Under the pieces are notes generated by a model, which worked only from the letters and a program-made list of their open reading frames with translations, was not told where the DNA came from and searched no databases. From positions 21,762,001-21,826,000 of the forward strand of contig OX377202.1 in NCBI GenBank assembly GCA_947396885.1: DNA of 64,000 bases, given 5' to 3'. The DNA comes from Heligmosomoides polygyrus polygyrus. Lineage: Eukaryota; Nematoda; Chromadorea; Rhabditida; Heligmosomidae. This document shows positions 21,251 through 31,394 of the stretch, in pieces (the stretch's first letter is position 1; each line of letters opens with the position of its first letter). The position numbers and the translations under genes were made by a program.

Positions 21251-23460
21251 ACAAATGAAAAGACACACAAAACACAAAAAAAACCTTTATTTTAATTTCA
21301 CTTTTTTGTTTACTTTACTTCTTGAATTTTGTTTTTATATTTATATATTTCAAATATTTTTTGTTTACTTTTTATTTATCTATTATATAGATTGTTTTCT
21401 ATTTCTTAATTTTTTATTTTTTTATTTTAAAAATTTTATGTTTATATTTATTTATATACACACTTCTATTTTTTTATTTATTTAAAATTTAATCTTTGTA
21501 TTTTATATAAAACGATATTCTTTAATTGTAAACTCACCACTTCCAGCGAAAGATAGCAATAAAATGAGAATAACGTTTGAGTTAAAGCATATCACTACCA
21601 TTATCATTACCAGTCACAATATAATGTTTCACATTCCATTCCTCTCTAATTTTGAGTTATTTTCGCAATTAGTCTATAAACTATTCTATAGACTGTTATT
21701 ATTTCTGTGTTTTATACTTTATATTATAATTAAGCAAATTAGGAATGAAATGTGGAACATCGTAGCGATTGTATTTATATAATAAATACTTATTTCTATT
21801 CAAACATTTCGTTATATTCTTTATAATTATATCTACTGGATAGTCAACTTTAACAAGTCTAGTTATCAACTTAACAAGGTTTTCAACAAAATCGTTAAAA
21901 GCTGTGCAACATCTAATTAATCTTAGTGTTTCGGTAAATATGATTGATTTTTTAATTTTAATAGATATATTTGAGTTGAAATGTGGGAATCTAATAACAT
22001 AAAATTCAAAACTGTCTGTTTTATTGTATAATTTTGTTACTAACTTATTGTTAATAATTTTGATGTTGAGATCAAGATAATTGCAGTCGTAGTCTGACTC
22101 ATGTGTTGTTTCAAGCTGAAGAGAATTTTCGTATGTTTCGCTAGGTAGATTTTGTATATATTCATTATTTTTATTATGAATTATAAGAATATCATCCATA
22201 TATCTAAATGGGTGTATGTTTACGTATCGTTTTTGTGTTACTAATTTTTTGCAAAATTTGTATTCAAATACTGATAACGTAAGATCAGCAAGTAAAGGAC
22301 TACAATTACTTCCCTGTGGTACCCCTTCAATTTGTTTATAAATTATGCCTGCAAAAATTGTAAAGCTATTTTTAAGTAAATATTCAGTGAAAAACATTAA
22401 ATCTTCCTCTTTATAATATCTGTATTTATTTATAGTATTATTATTGGTATAATATATATATATTATTGTGTCCATTAAATGCAAGATATTTTTTACCTGC
22501 ATTGCGAAAACATATTTTGATTAATTCTTTTATATTTCTCAAAATTATATTGTGAGGAAGACTAGTAAACATATTAGTGAAGTCTGCTGAAAACAGTTTA
22601 CAATTTTCGATATTGATTTTACTTATTTTATCAGATATATTTATGTTATTAATAGACCAATAACCGATGAAATTTTTATTTCTAGATGTTATTATATTAA
22701 TATATTTAATAAAATGTTGCTTTAAGAAAGTAAAAATTATAGTCATTTCTTTTGAAAGAGGTTTTATGGAGCTATTATAAGCTCCAGTTATAAACCTAAA
22801 CTTGACTGGATTTTTGTGTAATTTTGGTAAACTATATATCAACGGAACTATTTCTGTTCCTTCAACTTCAATTTTATTATTTAAACATAATATTTTATGT
22901 CTGTTGATAATTTCAAGTTCATTTTCAGAGTTATATATTTCATATGTTTGATTAAATCTTGAAATTTTCAACTCATCATTTTCTGAAACAATCCCCATCT
23001 CTTTGGCTAAAGTGATTAAATAGAATTTCTTACAAATGAAACTGTAATTATTATTTGCTTTATCAAGAGGGCAGATAACAAAATTTTCTTTAAAAAGTTC
23101 AAGTATTCTATATTATGTGTATTTAAATTTCTAAAAGATCTATTGTTTTCTATATTAATTTGATATAGTAAAGATTTCCAGATTTTTTTCTTCAAGATAT
23201 TTAGTTTCTCTTTTATCAAATTAAGGTGGAAGTCTTTTAACTTATATTTATTTTTAATTTTGTCAAGGAATAACGAAAAAACTTCTTCAAACCAGAGTTG
23301 AATGTTTTCCTTTGAAACATTATGTTTTGGAACAAATTTTGTGCCTTTTTAATTAAATTTTTAATAATTTTATCTGAAATTATTTCTAGGTTACCTGTGA
23401 TAATATGTTTATGTGTTATATCAATAAACTCTTTATACTTTTTATACTATATACCATGCT
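21250..23460 (-). mobile_element. Penelope-like retroelement in a strongly AT-rich block
   Basis: Base composition shifts abruptly to very high AT compared with both flanks. The block carries the reverse transcriptase frames described in the next entry. No GIY-YIG endonuclease motif (GIY...YIG) was found in the 3' part, so either this copy is truncated or the lineage lacks it. Flanking stem-loops at 21143-21250 may belong to the element. Confidence 0.7.
21699..23219 (-). pseudogene. Penelope-like reverse transcriptase, frameshifted
   Basis: Read from 23219 downwards. The N-terminal part includes (after a frameshift near 23095) FVICPLDKANNNYSFICKKF. The fingers are VPLIYSLPKLHKNPVKFRFI then NSSIKPLSK. 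The palm includes LFSADFTNMFTSLPHNIILR, then a second frameshift near 22450-22500, then IEGVPQGSNCSPLLADLTLS, then catalytic PFRYMDDILIIHN, SDYDCNYLDLNIKII and LVTKLYNKTDSFEF. The order SLPKLHK, PQGSNCSPLLADL, YMDD, YLDL and the KLYNK block is that of Penelope-like elements, with the closest feel to the Naiad/Chlamys side of the family. Codon use is extremely AT-biased. Two frameshifts make this copy inactive unless they are sequencing errors. Confidence 0.8.
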
Positions 23461-24375
23461 TATTGTCGGTCTTCAAATGGACCCCTCACTTAGAATTCTT
23501 CCAAGAAAACCAGACACTTCTTGGTTGTGGGCTCGTACAGGAAAAGAATGGCGTTGCCGAAGGTTATGACGTCGGTATCCATGATCATGAGCCTCTGTGG
23601 AGGTTGGTCAGGTATTCATCACTACCCATCCTCCCCATTTTTAAGTTCTCCTCAGCCCAACCAACCTCTGTTAAGGCTAGTCAGGTATTCGTCACTACTG
23701 CTCTCTACTACACTTTATTTTTTAATTAAAAAGGAAAAAACGCGACGATAACGAAAGCGACGAAATCGAACGCGACGAAGCAGTCGAAAAACTAGGAGCG
23801 AAGAAGCAGCTTCGACCCAGTTACGGCTTGTTCGAGATCTCCAACACTATAGCAATACAGCAAAAAAAACACTTCAAAACGGCATTTCAAAGAGAATGCC
23901 TTACTTGTATTTCGGCTTGTCAGGGGCGAAGATGGCAATTTTGGAAAGGCTAGAGGGTTGAACCCCCTCTCCGGGTTGACTCCCCACACGTGCACCAGAG
24001 TTCAGTTCGATTTTATTGCCCTCCCTCCCTCCCTCCTCCTTCTTCCACTCCTCCTCAACAATAAGCATGGTGACAGAACATAAAAGAGCAATTCAGCTTC
24101 TTCAAAGCAGCAGTAATTCCTCAAAAAACGGCAGTCAGAGGGAACCAATCAAAATCGAAAAAAATCTGCTCCAAACACACAAATCCAACGCATGAAATGT
24201 GAAGCGATGATACCACTAGGACCGAGGCACAATTCAGGAGGAATCCGCCCAAGTTCTCCACTTCCGCTATTGGGATGCTCGATTCCACTAAGCGAGGAGT
24301 ACACAAAACAATCATCAAGACAGCACTTCAAGAAAAAGATTTCACTTCAGTTTGGATTATCAGGGGCTAAGGTAA
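23461..24375. other. coding-like decayed stretch with an internal duplication, unidentified
   Basis: Two related segments occur, at about 23868-23945 and 24315-24380. Both carry a cacttcaa box followed by a (c/g)gg(a/c)tt(g/a)tcaggggc box, translating to FGLSGAK in both. Plus-strand frames around them (HYSNTAKKTLQNGISK, FKKKISLQFGLSGAK) look protein-like but are interrupted. Family unknown. There is also a C-rich ctccctccctcc run at 24021-24040. Confidence 0.35.
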
Positions 24376-26551
24376 TAGTTTTTGATTATACAGTTCGGGT
24401 ATTGCTTGTGTATATATTACACGACCCGCTCTCTGCTCCGAGCTCTAGAATACTTAATTTATGTGACTGGTAAACTTGTCGCTTTTAAAAAAGTTAACTA
24501 CATGTGTTTCAAGTACCCAAATTGATGTTTAGCTTGGTATTGATGTTGTTGTCGGCTTCAAGGAATACATCATTCCAAAAAAGTGTTTGTAAAAAATTAG
24601 AGTTTTTCTGCGAAAGGATTAATTTCACATAGCACAGTTACATTAGTTGTCGCTTGGGTAGTGATTAACTTTGCTGTTGCCGACTGCGACTTCTGGATTA
24701 TTGTCATTAGGAAACGGTACAATTGACGTTTATCTTTCCAGGAATTGACACATATCACATACCTCAGCTGCCGCTTGAGTGGAAGCTTACCCTGTGAAGG
24801 ATTTCGCATACCTCAATTGCGGTTTGAGTAGAAACTGTCTCTGTGGTTGTCGAATCCGAGTTCTAGAATGCTTCAGTTGAGCGCTGGTAAAATGGAGGTT
24901 TCTCTGTGAAAGATTTAGTTTACATCGAACCTCCGTTGTGGCTCGGATTTTTTTGGAACTGACCTTAAGGATCCGTTCTTTAGAATGTTTCAAAGCGTGC
25001 TTACAAAAAAATTGACGCTCTATGTGAAAGTATAGGATTTGCATGGATCGAATATCTTAGTTATCGCTCCTGTAGAAATAATTACTTCACCAAGTTTGTC
25101 ATTATTGAATTGCAAAATCGGCATACCGTCCCCTCTCGTTATAACGCTTTCGGCGCCGATTTGTTGTATTTGTGTATTTGTTCACAAAAACACATGTGAT
25201 TTCAACTCAGGGAGCGATGTCATAGGGCTGCGAGTGCCGCTGACCCGCTGATCGCACGCAATCGTGAGTTTGATTCGAATTTGATCTAGTCATCGAGTGC
25301 TAGCGCGCCAGTTCCAGAAGATTCCTCAAGTGCATAAAAGAGTACGTTAGAGCGCAGAAACCGTCATTCGTCATCTCCTTCCGTCTTCTGCCGTCTTCTA
25401 CCATCTTCCTTCATCTTCTGCTTCCCTTCATCTTGAAGAAATCCCCCTTTCTGCGAAACGGCCAGCGAGGGATACTTGCGATGCAGCGTTGCGAAAGGGG
25501 GTTTTGCGATTTTGTTTTCGGGGCCACGGCTCGATTACCCGCAGCAGCGAGAGCGGCTTTGGGTGCGATTACGCTTTGCGATGTAAACCTCAGTGAAGCC
25601 GCCTGCCTCCGTGACCCACAGCACTGTTCTTGTTTTTTCATCTTAGCTATTCAAGGTGTGAGGTGCTTTATTATCCTCCTTGTTTCTTGAAGTGTCCTAT
25701 TCCACTTGTTGCTGCTCCGTGAAATGACTCTCTTCCGTGTACTATTTCTGTTAATCGTTAGTTAGTTAGGTTTGTTTAGTTCCCCAAGTTCGAGGTTCTC
25801 GTTGTAGGCTAATAAATAATTCGTGCTCGAACCGTCGGATTTAAAGAACCGGTGGCGAGAGCGTTTTTATTCGGATAGACGCAACTCTTGTTTTATCATA
25901 GATTTTTTAGGAAACTGCCCAACTTACCTTTAAGCCAATACAAAGTAACTCGGTTAAGACGCGTTGGATGCAACACGACTGCCGGTATAATGGGGTTCTA
26001 TGAGGAAACCTTATTAAAAATGACTCTCTTTATTACGCGACCAGGCTCAATTTTGGCCCCATACAGAAATTGAGGAAGAACAGAATGCTGACTGCGTTTG
26101 TGACGAGACGAATCTTTTACCCCTCGTGCTTGGTCAAAAGTGATGCCCGTGCAGCAGTGTAATTGTTACGTGCATGTTGTTTTTCGCGGATGCGCAGCCC
26201 ACTGAGTGTTCATAGTCAGCAGCAGGTCGAGCCAGTGTAAGGCTACACCAGGTAGTGACTAGAAACTGCTGTGTTGGAGGTCTCTTTCAAGAACGAGAGG
26301 AGATGTGGGTTGAAACTCAGATGGTTCAAAGCAATGTCCTATACCTTTGTTTTAGGCCTACACCAGCTGGTAGAGATCATATACTGTAACTGGATTTATC
26401 GTTACGATCAGAACTCTTACGTCATGCAGAACTTGTTCCTGAACATTCTGATTTTCTGACTTGATTTCAACAGCGTTGTTTGATCACCACCACGATATCA
26501 CGGAAGAGTGCTGATAGACAACCGAATGTGGCAGCGATTGGCTGATAGGGT
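24376..26551 (-). repeat. inverted-duplicated repeat block, copy 2
   Basis: Reverse-oriented partner of 12166-14310. The terminal cttgtgtatatattacac with its gagctcgg neighbour, the tandem array (24440-25030), the LTR-like core (25200-25890) and the region up to the SINE tail all match in reverse order. The two copies have diverged by scattered substitutions and small indels. A specific difference is that the 26100-26400 stretch contains sequence not seen in copy 1. Confidence 0.6.
25200..25890 (+). repeat. LTR-like segment inside the repeat block, tentative
   Basis: It carries a cataaaagagta TATA-like box at about 25335 and an aataaataattcg polyadenylation-like box at about 25811, with spacing and GC-rich upstream sequence similar to a nematode LTR. 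The ends cannot be fixed because both copies of the block extend past it, and no target-site duplication was found. Confidence 0.3.
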
Positions 26552-26690
26552 AACAGGTCAACATAAGGATAAAGGATAAAAGACGGCGTTACTCAATCCC
26601 TTTTGGGATGCGCCACGCATTCTACCTCTACGGGATGTCGTGGAGGCCATTTGAATGCGTATTTGGCCAGTTAATAAGCATGGGGTCGGA
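26552..26690 (-). mobile_element. tRNA-derived SINE, 3' part only
   Basis: In reverse orientation the ctttatcctttatcc tail, the gggattgagtaacgcc motif and the tggccaaatacgcattc motif of the 11.9-kb SINE are present. The promoter half is missing. Confidence 0.65.
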
Positions 26691-26764
26691 TGCTCGATTC
26701 CTTGACTTGCAGTTTTTTGCCTTTTTTTCTGCATATTCCATGTTTGGAAGGTATTGCCTTGTTC

Positions 26765-28431
26765 ATAAATAGCTACAAGTAAGTATTAAAATGTATTATA
26801 TATATATATATATATCATAGAAATCCATGTTAGTTATCATGTTCGGCAAAGAACAAAAAGCTTTAAAAACCAAAAGAAGTACAAAAAAATTATTCTTATC
26901 GTATCTAAGTTTATCTTTTATATACCTTTCCATGCCATTGCCACCAGTCATGTAGAACTGTTGGAATGGAATGTTTTTGTATTCAGTTTTACAACATTGC
27001 AGTCCAAGTGTTGAGCCGGTTGTCATGTCTCAGCCTGGAGAAAGAACAAGAAGAATATAAAAGAGAAAACTGCCTTATCATTAAGTAATCGTTCATGTGT
27101 TTATTTATAGACTGGGATTGCGAAGTAGCCAGCGCACGAGCACGGCCTGAAGAAGTAATCGCTCCGCCAGCGCCGACACCAGAGCCGGAACTTAGTTCGA
27201 AGGTTCGTTCCCATTTGATGAGAGCTCGTTTTTAAGAACAGATAAACCCGATAACATTAATTGTTGTTTTTCGATGATTTCAATTATTTCTAATCATAAG
27301 ATTAACATTAGAAGCTGAGTCTTAACAACTGGAAGCAGCGCAAACGCGTACGTAGTTAATAGAGTGGAATCTATAGCTTGTAATAGGAAGTGGGCGCATT
27401 GTAGCGCAGTCGTAGGAAGTGCCGGCTCTCATGTGCATCTGATTCCGGGTTCATCGTTTGATTTCCTGCGCAGGTCATCTAGACCTTCCATTCCTCCGGT
27501 ACCGATGAACTACTACTCGTTTGGAAAGATGAAACAAAAAACTGAACTGTCCTTGAGCTGACCACCGCATTAACTGAGGGCAGACGCAGTCTAATTATCC
27601 CCAGAAAGAATTAAGTTAAGTTGAATGCCTTGTGCATTCTAAAACGGTTTAGTTAACATCGTGCTTTATCCTTTTTATCCTTACGGGTGGTTTGCTCTAC
27701 GTTCTCTTTTGTACTAGAATCAAGATTCCTAACGCTTTGAATTACATTTTTGCCACCGGCACCTCCTACGACTGCGCTACATGCGCTCACTTCCTATTAC
27801 AAGCTAGAAATCCCACTCTAGTTACTACGTACGCGTTTGCGCTACTTCCAGTTGTTAAGACTCAGCTTCTAATGTTAATCGTATGACTAGAAAAAATTGA
27901 AATCATCGAAAAACAACAGTTAATGCAAACGGGTCCATCTGTTCTTAAAAACGAGCTCTCGTCAAATGGGAACGGACCTTCGGACTAGGTTCCGGCTCTG
28001 GTGTCGGCAATGACGAGCGATTACTTCTTCAGGGTGTGCTTGTGCACCGGCTACTTCGCAATCCCAGTCTATAAATGAACACATGAAACATGAAAGATTA
28101 CTTAATGATAAGGCAGTTTTCTCTTTTATATTCTTCTTGTTCTTACTCCAGACTGAGACATAACAACCGGCTCAACACTTGGACTGCAATATTGTAAAAG
28201 CTGAATACAAAAATATTAGTTCCACTTAACTGATGGCAATGGCGTTGAAAGGTATATAAAAGATAAACTTAGATACAATAATAATAAATTTTTTTTACAG
28301 CTTTTGGTTTTTTGTTCAGTTTTAAGTTTTTTGTTCTTTGCAGAACATGTTAACTAACATGGATTTTCATGTAATAAACATATATAAAAATAATATAATA
28401 CATTTAATACTCACTTGTAGATGTTTATTAG
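26765..28431. repeat. long inverted repeat, about 660-bp arms with a 336-bp loop
   Basis: The left arm (26765-27423) and right arm (27760-28431) are reverse complements along their whole length with moderate divergence. Landmarks present in both are agctacaagt-agtatt, aatccatgttagtta, aagataaacttagata, cattaagtaatc, gactgggattgcgaagtagc, agcttgtaataggaagtg and tgtagcgcagtcgtagga. A (TA)n run sits in the left arm at about 26797. A transcript would form a long imperfect hairpin. No transposase is encoded. Confidence 0.8.
27392..27690 (+). mobile_element. diverged tRNA-derived SINE in the loop of the long inverted repeat
   Basis: The A-box-like gtagcgcagtcgtagg lies at the arm/loop border. A ccgggttcatcgttt B-box remnant and a ggtaccgatgaacta body follow, and the tail is ctttatcctttttatcc. 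The A-box part is duplicated in the opposite arm. Confidence 0.55.
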
Positions 28432-28567
28432 GGTGTCCTAACTGCAGAAAATTTCCAGATTTTTTCTGGAATGTTTTGAAGAATTTATCATATGTGCTAT
28501 ATAAGGACACTATCCTGTTGTATCTGCATAACATATCCAGCACCGTCTTCCTTGCCTATTTCACTGT

Positions 28568-29233
28568 ATGATGGCCGAACTATCTACCTACAATAGACAC
28601 GTACTCCTTTACGAGTTTGAATCTGGGTACTCCGTTGCAGAAGCCTATCGAAACTTGTGTCGTGTATTCGGCTCTGAAGCTTCTTCTGTACGATCTGTGT
28701 ATAGCTGGTTCGAAGGCTTCAGAAGCGACAGCAGGAGTCTCGAAGATGAGCCTCGCTCTGGTCGACCGACAACGATACCTTTGATGAACTGAGGAAACTG
28801 GCGGAGCAGCATTCATATGAAAGTGTGCGTTATTTTGCTTTTGCTCTTGACTGTTCCCGATCCACCGTGGTCAATGGAATGCGATCTCTTGGAATGGTTA
28901 AAAAGCTCGCTCATTGGCTCCCACACGAAGTGACCGACGAGAACCGGCGAAGACTCAGCTGCTCTCCCGAAGTCGCACCTTCAACTGGCTGGACACTGCC
29001 GTCTCAGGAGACGAAAAAAGAGTCCTCTACGTCAACCACGATCATAAACGTGCATGGTGACAACGTGATGAAGTGCCGAGATCTTTCGTAAAAGGTGAAA
29101 TTCATGCGAGGAAGGTCATGCTGAGCGTCTGGTGGGGAGTTTAAGGGATCTACCATTTCGAGATGCCGCCTGACAGCACTGCCGAGGTCTACGCTACCCA
29201 ACTGCAGAGACTGGCCGACAAGATGCGTGCATA
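28568..29233 (+). pseudogene. mariner transposase, N-terminal half
   Basis: The first frame reads RHVLLYEFESGYSVAEAYRN then LEDEPRSGRPTT, the helix-turn-helix DNA-binding start typical of mariner/SETMAR transposases. After a frameshift near 28785 come FDELRKLAEQHSYESVRYFA then SLGMVKKLAHWLPHEVTDEN (the WVPHEL motif). Another shift gives FVKGEIHARKVMLSVWWGV and MPPDSTAEVYATQL. The catalytic HDNA and PPYSPD parts are missing, so the copy is truncated. Confidence 0.8.
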
Positions 29234-29465
29234 ATAACTAGTATTTGAGACCTCGTGCTTAATAACTACTATTTTTGCTTTTCTGCATACTCGGTGTTTC
29301 GAAGTTATTACGTTGTGAGACTGTGATTCCATAGTAGACTTTTAGCTTACTTAACTTGAGAAGTTCAAAGGCTTTACAAAAACTGAGCATATTTTTTTGC
29401 TACTGGATGGGTACATTTACGTTCAGACATACCTCTGAGACCACTTTCTTGTATTATAAGAATCA

Positions 29466-29758
29466 CCTATAGCGCAGTCGGAGTAAATGTCTACTGCCGC
29501 GTGCACCCGATGCCAGGTTCGTGGTTCGGATCTCCCGTCCACACCAACCAAGCCTCCCATGCCTACGGGGTCGGTGAATTGGTACCAGACTGTCTGGAAA
29601 GGATAAAGCGCTGGCTTGTTCATCGGCTGCCCACCATCGGCTGAAAGTCATTGCATGGCCAGACACGCATCCAAATCACCTCCATCACACACCATAGGAG
29701 TAGAATGCGTGGCGCATTCCAAAAGGGATTGAGCAACGCCTTCCTTTATCCTTTATAC
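29466..29758 (+). mobile_element. tRNA-derived SINE, best-preserved copy
   Basis: A-box tagcgcagtcgg and B-box ggttcggatctcc are correctly spaced (about 50 bp apart) for an internal RNA polymerase III promoter. The body has cggtgaattggtaccagac and gcatggccagacacgcatcc, and the tail is ctttatccttta. Confidence 0.8.
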
Positions 29759-29759
29759 T

Positions 29760-30775
29760 ATTCAAAAAACACTACATCAAAAATGCTGCTGGTAAGGCAT
29801 CCGGCACTGTACCTAGAGGTAAGACGTCTACACCGGTACCGCCGAAAGCGGTCCCATCGAAGAATAATCGTGCAGCTGCCCTCCACATCCGCCCTGTACT
29901 TCTTGCTCTAAATTTTATTGTATTCTCTAGCCTTGCCACCAGGCCCTTTGTTTGTGCCCTCCTCAGTCCCTTATGTTCAGCTCATTCAACATGCCTCACT
30001 CTGTCGTTCTCCAATAGCCTTAATTCGGTGTTGTTTCTGCTGTATCCATCTCCTCCGCAACATCCGTTCAATATCGGTGATCGTTGAAGATTCTCAGATT
30101 AAATGTCGCGATCCACTTCTAACTCGAACGTTTCGCTTAGGGATACCTCGCAACTAAGCGTTTCTGTCTCAGGTCACATCTACGGCTCTAGATCCTATTC
30201 TGACAAACCTAGGCCAGATGTCTCTCTCGGACATCCTTAAGACAATTGATGAGCATAATAAAGATTCCGTCATAGGTGAGATGCTGCTGGTCATGTGACG
30301 TGAAAGTTTTGGCAGGATTCGCGGATGCTGTTGAAGCCGAGAAATGATTTCGCACTATAGTTGTATCGTTGTAAATAGTTTAGAATAATTACTGGGTAAT
30401 CTATCTCCGTATGAGCTGGAAATCGACTTAGACGTCAAGGTTTGTAACCTGCTGAATACAATTAAGGTTGACTATAAGCCATTGGAGGTTTTCCGAATGG
30501 ATAAGTCCGACTCATCACGCCAGCGATTGCTTATGATAGTGCTTCTCACTACTTCACATTGGCGCGAGGTGCTCGCAAATGCCGTCTATGACGAAAAGCG
30601 TCTGACTTTAAGCACGTCTACGTAAGGCGCAGAGCGACAAGCGATGACAAGCGCGTGACTTTGAACTTTGGACATATGGCAAATGATAAGAACACGAGTG
30701 AGTGGGTCGTCTACCGCCATGAGTTTAAGAATATTTCAGAGCTTCCTAAGAGAAGCTCGGGAAACCAGTAAGGTG
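29760..30775 (+). pseudogene. CR1-like LINE, ORF1 remnant
   Basis: Decayed plus-strand frames include a basic, proline-rich part (SGTVPRGKTSTPVPPKAVP), then ILTNLGQMSLSDILKTIDEH, then LSPYELEIDLDVKVCNLLNT, KVDYKPLEVFRMDKSDSSRQ, THWREVLANAVYDEKR and WVVYRHEFKNISELPKRSSG. From family knowledge this resembles the RNA-binding ORF1 protein of nematode CR1-group LINEs. It is interrupted by several stops. The ORF2 of a CR1-like element lies downstream on the same strand. Confidence 0.5.
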
Positions 30776-31289
30776 GCCTACTAAGACTTTCTGTCCTGTT
30801 ATTTGCTAATTGCTTGAAGTCTTTATAATAAATTGCGCCATCTCCATGGCATATTATCGTAAAGTAAACCCAGTGTTTTTTATTCTTGATTGTAGAACAA
30901 AACTCAGAACATCAGTTCATTCCTTTTGCTTTGATCAAAAAAGTCATTTAATTATACAATAATTCAATCAGATCATCTGTGAATGAAGCTGCGAGCGAAT
31001 ATCCACGTGCGCGTCGTAAGCAGTGTCGTGAGAAGTCGCACCTGGAAAGATGAACCTATTAATATGTACAAAAATCACATAAAAATTGAAAAGAAATCGA
31101 TGGAGGTAATGACCGGACCAGACGAGTTGTTACTGAAAACCGTTCAGGTTATGAAGAATTCGATAACAGATAAATATACTATAAATACTGAAAGAGTTTG
31201 AATACTGAATTAGTGTTTAAAAATGTAAAGGATATTACAGCAATTACATGTACTAACTTTTCATTCATACTCCTACCCGAAAACGACCA

Positions 31290-31392
31290 CTACGTCAATC
31301 CCCCCCCCCCTCGAAACCAAGTCACAGTACGACCCCCCCCCCCTCCAGACGAGACCGCAGTACGACCCCCCCCCCCCCTTTCGATTCCCGAA
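31290..31392 (+). repeat. three-step poly-C ladder
   Basis: Runs of 11-13 C separated by about 25-bp related spacers (acagtacga, gcagtacga) repeat three times. The reverse strand would be a G-quadruplex candidate. It lies at the start of the ORF2 remnant. Confidence 0.75.
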
Positions 31393-31394
31393 CC

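Noticed and set aside
29466..29545. tRNA gene
   Set aside because: A-box and B-box are present, but no acceptor stem or anticodon arm folds; it is the head of a SINE.
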